Assembly: GCA_001931905.2 (NCBI GenBank)
Contig: MSJI02000196.1
Span: forward strand, 1-64,000
Direction: 5' to 3'
DNA from: Cladosporium sp. IMV 00045
Taxonomy: Eukaryota > Ascomycota > Dothideomycetes > Cladosporiales > Cladosporiaceae
DNA: 64,000 bases
Under the pieces are notes generated by a model. It saw only the letters and a list, made by a program, of their open reading frames with translations. It searched no databases and was not told the origin of the DNA. Below are positions 52,051 through 63,955 of this stretch, one piece after another; the first letter of the stretch is position 1, and the number at the start of each line of letters is the position of its first letter. The translations under genes and the position numbers were made by a program.

Positions 52051-52658
52051 TTTCTCTCGATGTGCTAGTTGGGCGATCGCTGTCGTGTTCAAGGATGTTG
52101 ATAGTAGGTGATGTGTTTGGGAAAAAGTGTCGAACTGATGTGTCCTGTATACGAAACGTGCACAATGTTCTCAGAGAACATCGTCTACGCGTTGAATGCA
52201 TTCAATACATCGATGCTTCTTTATTCCGTCATCCGGGGCATCGGGTGTCCGCTTATTCGTCTATTCGCGTAATTGGTTGTAAGATCTGCATTTGGACCCT
52301 CGTTCAGTCGATCGCTTCACGGCTTGCTTGGACAATCCTATAGGCTTTCGCTTCGTGAAATACCGTCTGTGCCGTTTAAGAGGTGGGCCTCCATCTTGGC
52401 CTACTCTTCACTCGGCTTCTCGGTCATCTCTTCCGTGGTTCTTCAAGGTCATCTGATATGCGCTTGCTCGCTTGTTCGCTTAATCGCTTCAAGCATCCGA
52501 CCAGATGCCGGAAGTATCGCACCTAACCAGCAGGCCCTACATTACCAATAACGACATTGTGGCGTACTGACCATTATGCTTAAATGTCATTAATGTCTCT
52601 TCAACACCCGCTTGCCGGATGACTTTGCACTTGCACTCATATTGGTCCTTTCCTCAAC
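52051..52658. promoter_or_regulatory. divergent promoter of anmK and the sugar porter
   Basis: 608 bp between two starts. It holds CGG-GTGT-CCG (52242-52251), an inverted CGG half-site pair with 4-bp spacing as bound by several Zn2Cys6 dimers, and several single CCG/CGG words. A Zn2Cys6 regulator is encoded two genes away. Short CTTATTCG/CGCTT words recur. No ORF is supported. Confidence 0.5.
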
Positions 52659-54485
52659 ATGGCATACTCGACTTTATGGAAAAAGTTGTCGGCGAGACAG
52701 CTCAACATTGCGATTCAGGCATTTTCGCTGATCGCGATTTTCTTCGAAGGATATGACCAAGGTGTCATGGGAGGCGTCAATGCTTCGCCAGACTACGTCA
52801 GGGAAGTAAACATCGGTCGCGACGACGGCACCATCACCAATGAGACGAAAATGGGTGGCATCGTCAGTGTGGTATGCAATCATCTATCGGCAGTTCCGCA
52901 AATCTCTTCTGACCACGACAGTATTATTTGGGATGCATGTTTGGTTGCTTCGTGGGCGGATGGGCTGCCGACTCTATTGGTCGCATCAACGGCATCTTCT
53001 ACTCAGCCTTCGTAGCTCTCGTAGGAGGCGCTTTACAATCTGCTGCTCAAAGCGCCGATTTCATGATCGTTGCTCGGGTTGTGACCGGTTGTGGTACCGG
53101 AGGTATGTTATCAGTATACACCAGCCGCCAGCTATTGTTCGTCTTACTGATAAGTTGACTCTAGGTCTTATTGGCATCACACCCGTACTCGTATCGGAGA
53201 TCTCGAAATCCGACCACCGCGGCAGCTTTCTGGGCTATGTCTTCATAGCAAACTACCTTGGCATATCGCTAGCATACTGGATCGATTTCGGGCTTGCGTT
53301 TTTGGATAATGGCGACTCCGCTGTTAGATGGCGCTTTTTGTTGGCCTTCCAATGCTTTCCCGCAATTCTACTACTGGCTGGAGTGAAGCTACTCCCCGAT
53401 TCGCCCCGTTTCCTTGCATCGGTTGGACGGAACAGCGAGGCCCGCGATGTTCTCATACATCTTCGAGGTGCCGACGATGATCGGATAGAGAAGGAGTACA
53501 ACGAAATTACGGCCATGGCCGAAGAAAGTCAAAAGAGCTCGCCAATCGAATTCCTCAAGGTCATACTTGGTCTGGACAAGCACAAAGCTCCTCATCTTGG
53601 CAGGAGAGCATGGCTGGCCATTTTTCTTCAGATCATGGGCTCGTGGACCGGCATCACGGCAGTGACTGCATACTCTCCTGTTCTCCTCCGACAGGCTGGC
53701 TATAGTGAGTTGACACAGAACGGGCTGGCAGGTGGGCTCAATACGGTTGGCATTGTGGGCACCATCATTTCGGCGCAAATAGTAGACAGGCTCGGGCGCC
53801 GAACATGCCTTATGGGCGGCGCCGCTGGACTCTCTGCAGTCAATATCGTCGTGAGTTCAGTCTCCATGCGCTGCCATTACCGGCAGGATCACCCTGATCA
53901 ACTGTTCTAACTCAGTTTGCAGGCAGCATCACTGTACGAAGTGACGCGAGCAAACCCTTCCAAGGCAACAAGCTTCGCGCCAGCAGCAGTCGCAATGCTG
54001 TTTATGTTCAATCTGATTTATGCGTCAACATGGGGAACAGTCGCTTTCCTACTGCCCACCGAGATCTTTCCCAGCGAGATGCGTGCGCAAGGAAATGGAT
54101 TTGGCATCACCGGTTGGGCGATCGGTGTTGGAATGACGACACTCATCAATCCAATCCTCTTCGCGTCCATCGAGGTAAGAACATTGTCGGTCATCTTTCA
54201 CTGGGCGTTTGACTAATAGAATCCCTCTCCTAGAATCGTGCGTACTTTTTCTTCGCCGGCTTAAACTTCATCTGGATCCCGATCATCTTCACCTTCTATC
54301 CGGAAACCAAAGATCGTTCGCTGGAGTCGATCGAATCGATGTTCACAACATCGCCATTCTTTTGGCAGATGGAGAAAGCTTACGAGCGCAACCAAGAGCT
54401 CATGGGTCATGAGAGAGAGCCTGAGGCGTCATGGCCAAAAAGCATGGATCAGAGTTCTCATGAGGAGTACATGGCGGGGGCATAG
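52659..54485 (+). CDS. MFS sugar transporter (sugar porter family)
   Basis: Five exons: 52659-52871, 52922-53102, 53165-53850, 53923-54174 and 54234-54485 (introns of 50, 62, 72 and 59 bp). Product 527 aa, the usual size. Joins restore IVSV-YYLGCMFGCFVGGWAAD, GTG-GLIGITPV, AVNIV-AASLYEV and FASIE-NRAYFFFAGL. Family marks: FFEGYDQGVMGG in helix 1, the D-x-x-GR-x loop motif ADSIGR, LPDSPRFL after helix 6, DRLGRR between helices 8 and 9, and PETKDRSLE after helix 12. It moves a sugar with protons across the plasma membrane. Context next to anmK suggests an amino or anhydro sugar, but this is inference. The third and fourth intron sites are the least certain. Confidence 0.9.
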
Positions 54486-54987
54486 AGAGTCTGAAGCAAT
54501 TCGAATGTCAACATTTTGCTTCATGCATGGCCTTTCCCGGATCAAACCTATCAAAATCTTCAGCGTGATCACCTCTATACTGAACTTGGCTCTAGCGAAA
54601 TCGAGACCAAGAACAGTCAATCAGCTCGATCGGCTTCCACTTCTTCAAATGGCAGGTTACATGTCCGACACTCTTCTCATGGTGAACGCAGCTGCTCGTG
54701 AGAACTTGGTACCATTTTGGATCGTATTTATGAAGGTATATTCATACAAAAGGAATTTCAAGTGCATGCACATCAGAGACCCGCAATGTAGAGTAAAGTT
54801 TTGAGCAGAAATATCTTTGTCGACCGTCTTGACAGTGAGACCCAGCATTGCATTAGGTGATGTTCCAAAGGACGAACAGTCGAAATCAGGTCGCATTGGC
54901 AATCACCGATCAGCTTCGATGAAGAAATGCTTTTCAAACTCACTAGGGGTTTCTCTCCATAAGCTTGGCTGGCCAGGTCATGCTCGG
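54486..54987. other. convergent intergenic region
   Basis: 502 bp between the sugar porter stop and the regulator stop. Frames here are short and unconserved. Nothing else seen. Confidence 0.6.
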
Positions 54988-56748
54988 TCAGAGGAAGTTG
55001 AATATACTCGACCAGTCTTCCAACAACTCTGGTGGGAAAGATATCGAGTTGAGATTTTCTTGAGATGGAGATATAGGATTGTAGTCGGTATTATCGACCG
55101 CTCTGTAGGGCGAAGGACCGGTTCCCTCCGGGCTCCTTGAGGTATGAATGATCGGTCGTTGATTTTGGCCGGCCCAGTATTTGTCCAGCGTAGATATTTG
55201 TGCCCGGACCTTATCACTGTGACTTTTCCCCACGGTGTAATGCATTCCATCCTCTAAGTTTGAAATCAGCGTTGCGAACTCCAACAAAACAGTACGCAGG
55301 TGGCTGTAGGCCAACCCAGACAGTTCTTCGTGGAACGTAGATCCTAGTAAGATACCAATCCCGGCAAGATGGTGTAGTAGTGGTGAGCTTATCGCTCGTA
55401 AATACGCCACTGGAACATTGGCGAAAACCCTGATCACCTCAGTGGCAACTTGGCATTTTTCCTCGACACTAGATCTTTTGATGGTGAACAGTACCATTCG
55501 CACGAGCTGAACAGTCGCTGCAATATTGGCGGCTTGGAAGCTGTACAAGTCTTTTGAGACCTCGTTTGTTGGCGGCTGTGTGCTTTTGAATATTGCGGGA
55601 AGCCCCTGATACATTTCCGTGATCCGCTGAATGAGTGGCGTCGTAGCCTGCCAGTCGTCGGTGATCTGCACATGTATTGACGGAGTGCGTTGAGGTCCCG
55701 GGCGTAAATGGTGAAGAGAGTGTTCCAAGAGTCGATATAAGTCAGTGATAAAGTTCCATCCATCTAGCCAGCTGGGTTCGTCTTTCGTAGGGCCTGATGG
55801 GTCTAATGACTCAGTGTGATGAAGCAGACAATCTTCCGAGGGATAGCTGACATTGAACATCATTTCGCTGCTGTGAACTGCTCCTTTCCAAATCAAAGAC
55901 GTAAACACGTCCAGAGTGTAAGCAGACCAGAAGAGCCTCCTTCGTGCTTCGATCTCCTCGGTACTCAAGCCGTGCGGCCACTCTTCTTCGTTGTGCAGCA
56001 GACCCACCGCAACGCAGTTGTGATATAGGTTGAGGTAGTATCGCGCCTGTAATGAGTCGCCATACTGAATGGAAGTGATGGAGAGCAGCATGTAGGCCTG
56101 CATATATCCTAGTTCCCCTGTCAGGGCCGCAGTCGTGGGCAGAGCTTTCGTGGCAGCGGCGAAGAAGCATTCGGAGGAACGGCCTTCCAGTGATAGCGTG
56201 CCCCGCTTGGATTCACCGGTTGCTCCATCGCGCACTCGAGCAATGACGAGTGCACAAGTAGAGGCCACTGCTGCGTGAAAAGATCTGTTCCTCAGGTGCT
56301 CGCCTGACGCAACTCTCTGCAACAGTCTAGGCTTATGAAAAAGCGGAAATATCGGGAAAATGATCTCGAAGAATATATTGACGAGATCCAGGATAAGCTG
56401 TTCGCAGTCTTGCATTAAGGGTGATAACCACTCTTGGTCCACTGTGGCAGGTGCGGCGCTTAACGGTGAAGGCATTTGTCCCAGTGATACACTGCCTGTA
56501 CCAATGCTGAGGCCTGGCGACAGATCAGAAGTTGAGGCTCGTGGCACATGTGATCGAGCTGCCGCAGACTGTGCGCCTCTCTTCCGGACCGGCCGGTCCA
56601 GTGTACAAGACTCATCGAAGTCGACGCAATTTTGACAGCGCGTCACATCTTCAGTGCTGGGCTTGCATTTGACGCTGCGTTTGCTGCATGAATCGCAGGC
56701 ACGAGGGTTGCGACGCGTTTTTCGCGCCTGAGAGGTAGTCCCCGTCAT
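54988..56748 (-). CDS. Zn2Cys6 transcription factor
   Basis: Single exon, 586 aa. The binuclear zinc cluster near the N-terminus is complete: Cys18, 21, 28, 38, 41 and 48 in ACDSCSKRSVKCKPS...RCQNCVDFDESC, followed by a basic RPVRKRG linker. Residues about 110-400 match the fungal-specific middle homology region (RRRLFWSAYTLDVFTSLIW is its core motif). Such proteins bind CGG triplets as dimers and control catabolic genes. It lies two genes from anmK and next to the sugar porter; a pathway-specific regulator is the natural guess. The C-terminus ends in an acidic/hydrophobic LLEDWSSIFNFL, a plausible activation tail. Confidence 0.9.
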   Translation of the reverse strand: MTGTTSQARKTRRNPRACDSCSKRSVKCKPSTEDVTRCQNCVDFDESCTLDRPVRKRGAQSAAARSHVPRASTSDLSPGLSIGTGSVSLGQMPSPLSAAPATVDQEWLSPLMQDCEQLILDLVNIFFEIIFPIFPLFHKPRLLQRVASGEHLRNRSFHAAVASTCALVIARVRDGATGESKRGTLSLEGRSSECFFAAATKALPTTAALTGELGYMQAYMLLSITSIQYGDSLQARYYLNLYHNCVAVGLLHNEEEWPHGLSTEEIEARRRLFWSAYTLDVFTSLIWKGAVHSSEMMFNVSYPSEDCLLHHTESLDPSGPTKDEPSWLDGWNFITDLYRLLEHSLHHLRPGPQRTPSIHVQITDDWQATTPLIQRITEMYQGLPAIFKSTQPPTNEVSKDLYSFQAANIAATVQLVRMVLFTIKRSSVEEKCQVATEVIRVFANVPVAYLRAISSPLLHHLAGIGILLGSTFHEELSGLAYSHLRTVLLEFATLISNLEDGMHYTVGKSHSDKVRAQISTLDKYWAGQNQRPIIHTSRSPEGTGPSPYRAVDNTDYNPISPSQENLNSISFPPELLEDWSSIFNFL

Positions 56749-56940
56749 GATCGATTGATGGACTTCCTAGGTGGGTTGAGCGACGTGATGACAACGCCAT
56801 CGTTGATGGAGAAGAAGTCCCCGAGTCCTATCAAACTCAAAGCGCGGCTGCGGACGGTCGGCCATACCTACAAAAGTGCCAAAAATATGAAAAATACTAA
56901 AGTACTAAAATCCAAACTTCATTTAATATAGTTATCACTT
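56749..56940. other. regulator promoter leading into AT-rich DNA
   Basis: Upstream sequence of the Zn2Cys6 gene. From about 56880 the composition turns A/T-rich and grades into the RIP-like tract. Confidence 0.5.
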
Positions 56941-57393
56941 AACTAATCGTTTAGTCGTCGCCTATAACAACCTATTTTTACTCTATCATTATGCCGATTT
57001 ACTACCTAGTTATACTCTTACGTAGCCTATTAATTAATTAGAAATCCTTCTATATAATAGTTACGCGCTTTACGTAGATAGTAGCTAGGTTTACTACTAA
57101 GAAATCTAGATTAGTATTAATCGCTATATAAATCGTTAATTATTTTACTTACTTTTAAATTAGGAGACTAGAAACGCCTCGGCTGCCTCCTAGATCGTAC
57201 CTAACGTAGTCGTAGTAAAGCGTAAATCTTAACCTAAGACGCTTACGTCCTACGTAACTTTACGGTATAGGCGCGCGAACGAGGTCTTAGGGATAAGGAG
57301 ATCGGTCGTCTTCTAGTAGCGACGGATCTTACGGAGAGCGATAGCTAGATTAATTATTAGCGAGTACCGGCTACGCTTTACCGGCTACGGTTT
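56941..57393. repeat. RIP-degraded repeat sequence at a contig end
   Basis: Between 57001 and 57393 I count no CpA and a single TpG, while TpA and CpG are both frequent. This is the mark of repeat-induced point mutation, which converts CpA to TpA on either strand. No coding frame of any length remains. It is probably the remnant of a transposable element; the contig breaks here, as expected in a repeat. Confidence 0.85.
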
Positions 57394-57413
57394 NNNNNNN
57401 NNNNNNNNNNNNN
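57394..57413. other. assembly gap (20 N)
   Basis: Exactly 20 N. The left flank is RIP-like repeat; the right flank is inside the first exon of an alanine aminotransferase copy. Confidence 0.99.
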
Positions 57414-57511
57414 AAGTCGCGTGATGGGCGCAGGCGGTTTGCCGTGTTGGAGGCCCTCAAGGTAGCTAGGGCGCGCGTGGTAGCGCATGACGCATCGACT
57501 AGAGGAGCCAT
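57414..57511 (-). CDS. alanine aminotransferase, N-terminal fragment at the gap
   Basis: The first 98 nt of coding sequence, from ATG 57511, encoding MAPLVDASCATTRALATLRA and about 12 more residues, the same as the start of the complete gene at 35948. It stops at the gap at the base matching 35851. Together with 27907-28845 it makes up one gene minus about 757 bp. Confidence 0.85.
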
Positions 57512-58913
57512 TATTGTGTATGAAACCCTGCAGCAAGCCTGATCTTCCCGATTGTGAAGTCACGGGCCGAGGTTGAAGATGTCGCGCTACGGATGCTTGT
57601 CCGAGTAACGGCGGGTTGGCAGGGCTGGCAGGGCAGGGGAAAGAGTGAGGCCAGTGGTGAGGTGTGAGGGGAGAGGAATCGTGGTTATGGCAACAATTGT
57701 GGTGAAAGCTTTCTTTGCAACGGCTTACGGCGACACTCAGGCAGGGACCCGCCTTGCTTGGTGGGATGGCATCTGCGGAGCTGCGGAGGTTGATGTGCTT
57801 TTGACTCTACCACCACTATATTTCTACATGCAGCATGCATGAGGAGGAAAGCTGGAAGCGAGGACAGTCATATTATATATACGCAAGTGGCTGTTGTGGC
57901 AGGTCGATCTGACAGTACCAAGAGATCGGTTGATCAGCCCGCATACCTGGGAATGCTGCAGGTCATCGCTTCATCGCATTTCTTCAACTTGCCACAATCC
58001 CCCACTCCTGCTTTCTTATCTCTCCGCGGGCCTCCAACGGCTTTTGAGGGCTCGGGGGAAAAGACCCTGAACATAACATGCATCCTCAGGAATGAGATTC
58101 AAGGAAGGCGAATGTGTTTATCGACGTCAGCGATGCAGGCGAAGTTTGGTATATTCCATGGTCTCATCAATGCTTGATAGAACACAGGGTAGGTTGACGG
58201 CGAGGCAAGGCCTAATTATCCTATGACCAAGACGATTAGATGTTGATGATGATGCCGGAGAGTCTGAATGGGCAACGGGTTGAAACTGAGGGATCGACGT
58301 ATCTACTCCATGGCAGGTAATGACATGTACATGTATGTATGTATATGCCTTTAGCATCTCCGCCCAGGATCGAACTCTGATTAGGACGCTTTTCTTGCCT
58401 TGCATTCTATGCGACACCAAGCTTCGAAATAGCCTTTGGCATCGACAGATTGACGAAATCTCTGGCATGATACCAGTAAGTCACTCTTTCCATGCAGTCT
58501 TCGCATAGCCCATAGAGTGATTAAGACTAGGTATTTTAAGGTTATATTGATGTGCAACCCATAGCCCGCGACTTCCTCCATGCCCTCCGCCTCTCCCGCA
58601 TCCCCAAACGCCGGCATCGGAGCCTCGGTTGCCTTAGGTAATGTTATCTGAATTCACTACACCTCGCTTTGTAAATGCTCAAGAAAACATAATGTAAGAG
58701 CAGCATTTGCCCAACTAATATAGACGATTTTGAAGACGTAAGATTTCTTGTATCCACTTTGTCATTTCTCAACCCATTTCAAAAATTCGTATCACCTCAT
58801 CCATTCTGCTCCTCATCTCTGTTTTCACAACCATTAGAATTGCCACTTAGACCAAACAGTTACATCAAAAGAAAACAAGACGAACGAAACCAAACCAGAA
58901 AAAATCAACGAAG
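57512..58913. other. divergent intergenic region of copy B2
   Basis: 1.4 kb, alignable with 35949-37529 apart from indels. It contains the 127-bp block 58604-58730 identical to 37218-37344. No gene is seen. Confidence 0.55.
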
Positions 58914-60331
58914 ATGTCTCCCCCAAAAGAACCCTGGCGCCTAACCGGCAGCGAAGCCCTCGCCCTCATCCGCGCCGGCACCCTCACAATCGAAGCCTAC
59001 GCCCAATCCCTCCTCACGCACATATCCGCGCGGGACTCTCTCACAAAAGCCTGGGTTCACCTCCCCACCGACCTGATACTCTCCAACGCGCGCGCCCTAG
59101 ACTCCGTGCCCCTAGCCCACCGCTCGCCTATCCACGGCCTCCCAGTCGGCGTCAAAGACGTCATCCTCACCAAAGACATGCCAACGCAGTACAACAGCCG
59201 GATCTTCCAGAGCGAAACTCCCATCGCTATCGACGCCGCTCCCGTCGCCACGCTGCGCGCCGCGGGCGCGCTGATCTTCGGCAAACTCAGCACGACCGAG
59301 TTCGCGACCTCGAAGCAAGGCGGGTGGCATCAGAACCTGACGTCCAACGCGCACGACCCCGCTCGCACACCGGGCGGCAGCTCGTCCGGCTCCGGCGCGG
59401 CGGTGGGAGATTTCCAAATCCCCGTGGCGCTGGGCACGCAGACGGGCGGGAGCGTGGTGCGGCCGGCGAGTTTTAACGGGACGTATGGGTTCAAGCCGAC
59501 GTGGGGGGCGGTTTCGAGGGAGGGCCTGGCGCAGTGGAGTGTCACGCTTGATACGTGTGGTTTCTTTGCTAGGAGTGTGGCGGATTTGGAACTGCTTTGT
59601 GATACTTTTAGGATTGAGGATGATGAGGCTGTGAGTGCTGGGGAGGTTTTTGAGGTGAAGGGGAAGAAAGTGGCGTTTTGTAAGACGCATAATTGGGGTA
59701 AGGCTGGGGAGGGGACGGAGAGGGCTTGGGAGGAGGCGAGGAAGATTTTAAGTGGAAAGGGGGCGGTGGTGGAGGATTTGGAACTGCCGAAGGATTTTGA
59801 GTCGATTCTTGAGTGGCATGCGCATGTTCTGGCTGGCGAGGGGAGGACGTCTTTCCTTGGGCAGTCTTTGGCGGCGAATGAGTTGTTGCATGAGGACATC
59901 CAGGGGCATGTGGCGAATAGGACAGGTTTGTCGAGGAAGAAGCAGTTAGAGGCGTATGATAACTGCGCGCGATTGAGACCTGTTTGGGACCAGATTGCTG
60001 CTGGGTATGATTTTGTGGTAACGCCTAGTGTTGTTGATGAGGCGCCGCTTGGGCTGGGGAATACTGGTGATATGGTAAGTTCTTTATTGTCCACATTGTT
60101 TCCCAAATCGTCGGAAACGATTACTGACCATTTCGCTAGTCCTTTTGCTCCATGTGGACTATTTTGCATGTTCCGGCGTTGAACGTCGTTGGTTTCAAGG
60201 GTAAAAATGGCATGCCTGTTGGATTGACCTTGGTTGGTGCGAGATACACTGATAGACGTTTGCTGCACGTCGCGAAGACAGTCGGTCCGCTATTTGAGAA
60301 AGAGGGTGGGTGGGTGCCCACTAATGTTTAG
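58914..60331 (+). CDS. amidase signature family hydrolase, copy 2
   Basis: Exons 58914-60074 and 60140-60331, intron 65 bp (GTAAGT..TAG), 450 aa. The same gene structure and all three catalytic elements as copy 1 (GLPVGVKDVI, TPGGSSSGSGAAVG, TQTGGSVVRPASF). Replacements cluster in the N-terminal 70 residues and in the KILSGKG helix, away from the active site. No lesion is seen, so this copy looks functional, in contrast to its Rad5-like neighbour. Confidence 0.92.
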
Positions 60332-60523
60332 CATTCTGGAATGATACCTTTTTACAGACATAATCACAGACTATTCTGTAGACCGCGCAAAGAATTGAAG
60401 CGCAGAAAAGCGATGCTGGTAGATTTGATTAAGAACTTTCTATTTTACACTCATTAGCTATACTCGCATTTTCTCGTTTCGGTCGTCATTCATGTAACCG
60501 TGTCAGTCATCAATGTACGGCAA

Positions 60524-63423
60524 TCAGCCCAGCAGTCTCTGAATGTCGGCAAGCCGGCCAGTCTCACCTGGTCTCGCTTGCCCTTCTTCTCGCCGAAAGC
60601 AAGACGCATCAGCTTCCGCTTGTCCTGTTGGATGTCCAAAACACTATCTTCGATAGTATTTTTCACCACCAATCTGAAGACACGGCAGTCTTTCGTCTGC
60701 CCAAGACGGTGAACACGGTCGATGGCCTGGTCTTCGATGGCAGGAGCCCACCAAGAATCACTGAGAATGATCTGGTTTGCTTTTGTGAGGTTGAGACCGA
60801 CGGCACACACGCCCAGAGAAGCCAGCATGATTGTCGTGCTGTCGTCATTTTCAAGCGCACGGAGGGCGTCGTCTCGGGCGTGGGCTGGCATGGTTCCATC
60901 GATACGGCAAAACTTGTAGTCCTCCTTCTCAAGCCGCGCTTGAATCAAGTCCAGGAAGCGAGTCCACTGACTGAAAATGACAGTCTTATCCTTCTTAGCT
61001 TTGGTGGCGGCAAGGATTGCCACCATCGCGTCAAGCTTGCTGCTGGATGCGTTCAGATCCATTTCGTCATCTGCTGCATCCTCACCGCAGTCGTTGGCTG
61101 GCTCCACGAGGCAGGACTCGTCCTTGAGTTCGGCGCGACACATTGGACATTTGTGCTGAGTCTCGATGACTTTAGAAATGCACTCGAAACCGAAAAAGTG
61201 TCCGCACGTGGTAATCGTTGGTTTGTGCAGTTGCTCGAGGCAGATGGCACACTCTTCTTGCGACTCGATGTGCACTTGTAGAAGATCCTGCAGGCCTTTC
61301 TTGGTTTCGTCGTTGAGAGAGACGGTGCCTTACTGCTCGAGCTGTTCCATGACCTCTATCACAAGCTCGCCGCACAACTGCCAGTGATTGCAGCATTGGC
61401 GCATACGCAAGAGAATCTCCAACAGGGTCTGGAAAGCCTTTGCTTTCTTGTTGCCAGTCCGGTCTTGAGTGTTGTATTTCGCGAGTTGGCCCTTGGCTTG
61501 CTTCTCGAAAGCTTCATAGCGAGCTTTCTCCTTGTCGGTGAAAGTAATGCCGTGCTTGTATTCCTCAATGGAAGACAGCCTCAGGTCAATGATAGACATC
61601 TCCTTTCTGCGACGCAGAGTGAATGCAGCCATAATGGCTTGTAGCAAGAACGCTCCATCCGGGCTGCCATTCTTGAGCGGGCGGACAAGAACACCGTTGA
61701 AAATCTCAAGCTGTTCAAAACCGCCGGTAATGCCAATGAAGCGAAGTAGACAGTACAGATCTTTGAGCGAGTTGATGATAGGCGTACCGGTCAGTACCCA
61801 CCGACTCTTCGCATTAACGGCCGTTACAGCAGCTGCACCTTTCGACAGAGGGTTGCGGACTGTGTGACCTTCATCAAGGATGATACGACGCCACTCCATG
61901 GAGTACAAACCAGTGGAGCGCAGACCTTGCTGCGGCTGCTTTGCATCAGCTTTGCCGCGCGGCATCCAGTCCTAGGCGAGTGTTTGGTACGTCGTGATCA
62001 CGACATCGTATTCTGCAAAATCTGCGGCCTTCATGGAAACACGACCGGCAGCATGGTAAGTGTACACATTGAGAGCGTGCTTCTCGTGCATATGGCGGGC
62101 GATTTGATCACTCCAGTTGGACATGATTGAGAGGGGGGAGACGATCAGTGTAGTGCCGCGCTTATTTGACTTCGCATTGTCAGAAACCAGCAAAGAATTC
62201 ATTTCCAGTGTCTTTCCAAGGCCCATGTCGTCGGCAAGAATTCCTCCGCTGGCGAACTTGGGTGAGCCCTGCACGCTGAAGCTTGGTGGCAAGGTTGGTG
62301 TAGGCGTCTTGTTTCTTTGGATGTTTTTTCCAGAGCTGGACTGCCTCGGAGTCTTTCGCTCCTGGCAAAGGCGGGCTTTCATGATCGAGCAGCCACTGCA
62401 GACCTTGCAGCTGATGCGGCAACATCTCAGTCTTAATGGCGTCGGGCTTAGCTGCCAATGGCATCTGCTTCAGAGCTTCTTCCTGCAAGCCGCACTCATC
62501 GGCCGTACGGCTCACTTCTCGCGGGTTGAAACGCCGAGAAGCCTCGAGAATATCCTCCATGACTGGCTCGCTAGGATCGTCACCAGGCGTGGCCTGATTA
62601 GTCCATTCCGTATTTGAATTGGCGTCCGGGACGCGACCACCTTTGCCACCACCGGCGGCGCGTAGAGCTTCAGCACGTTGGCGTTTCTGTTCTTGCAGGC
62701 GACGCCTTTCTTTCTGCTGGCGTTCTTTCTCTTCCTGTTTGCGTTTGCGTTCGGCTTCTTTGAGAGCCTTTGTAGACAGTTTGTCACTGTTCATACGTTC
62801 TGTCAACGCGCACCCTTCTTCTGTATTGGGATCTGGCCCGAACAGGCTGATGGTCAAAGGACAGTCAAAATCTCCGATCGTTCCGGCGAGTTTACCCTCG
62901 CAGTGCAGCCAGCGATTATCGATATACTTTGCGAGCTTTTCGGCCATTCTGCGTGGGACATGACAAATTTGCTGCCTGCTCACTTTGTCGATGCGAATGG
63001 CGTTGCCGTCATAGGGATTGCTGGGCTCACGTCGAATCAAAATGACCTCTCCGAAGCTGGCGAAGCCGCGGTAATAGCGAACACCAACGATTTTCGTGTC
63101 TACATCGCCATAGTGATGAAGCTGATCTGTCCTTCTGCACCGTCCTGAGTGGAGCCAACAAATGCATTGATGTCGTCTTCATCTTCGTTGAGCCACTCCT
63201 GTCTCTCGTTGATGCTGTGTTGGTTGCTTGGTGAAAAGGATTGCCCACCGCGGGCAATAGCAGGACTAGAGTATGGTGGACGACCTGCGATGTTGGAAGA
63301 TGTTCGGCCTACAGACGACGGTGTCTGTGCCTGGCGCTTGAACGCGTGGTCGTCACTGTCGTCTGCAGTTAGATCGACAGTTTCGCCATGCTTGCGCTTG
63401 CTGTTGGCGCTTTGAGAGCCCAT
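60524..63423 (-). pseudogene. HIRAN-SNF2-RING ATPase (Rad5/HLTF family), broken copy
   Basis: Collinear with the intact gene at 39155-42055 and starting MGSQSANSKRKHGE at ATG 63423. Against that gene I see five lesions: a 1-nt deletion near 63130 (frameshift between the N-terminal tail and HIRAN), a 1-nt insertion near 62284 (just before the P-loop), TAG at 61972-61974, TAA at 61330-61332 (before the RING) and a 1-nt deletion near 60563 that replaces the last residues and moves the stop to about 60490. Separate pieces still read well, so the decay is young. Two of the five are substitutions, which makes sequencing error alone unlikely. Confidence 0.85.
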
Positions 63424-63955
63424 GCCTCGTGTTTCTGTGCTGGCAGACTTTGTCGACAGACTTGCGATGATTGCAAAGACAAAAGCAAGGTGTTCTCATG
63501 CAGACAAACGAAAAGAAGGAGAGCGCGATTGATGATACATAAAAGCTGCAGGGTCCCCGCAAAAACGAGCCCTGTGCTCCGCGTGTTCACGTGCCGTGCG
63601 GATGACATCGTACCTTCCACCTCTAAAAGTGAAGAAGATGCAAAGTTACTTTGAGCCAGGACAGAGCATTCGTTCTACTCCGCGAGGTCATTCATTCACA
63701 AATGATCAAAGAATCGGAAACAGATCCTCAATGATTAAGACCCGTCTTCTACAGATCTAGAAGTCTCCTAAGGCCCAGCTGCTAGGCCCAGGAGTTCAGT
63801 TAATTGGCGAACACTCTTTGGACGAGAGTAAACAATCACAACTGACAATCTCGCAGGCATAACGTATTCATTTCGTTTGCGAGCGACTACAACATTGAAA
63901 GTCCCATCTATTCCCCGGTTTCCCTTCTCCATAATCCCTGACATCATCACATCTC
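63424..63955. other. intergenic region upstream of the broken Rad5-like copy
   Basis: 532 bp, closely matching 42056-42582. No gene seen. Confidence 0.6.
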
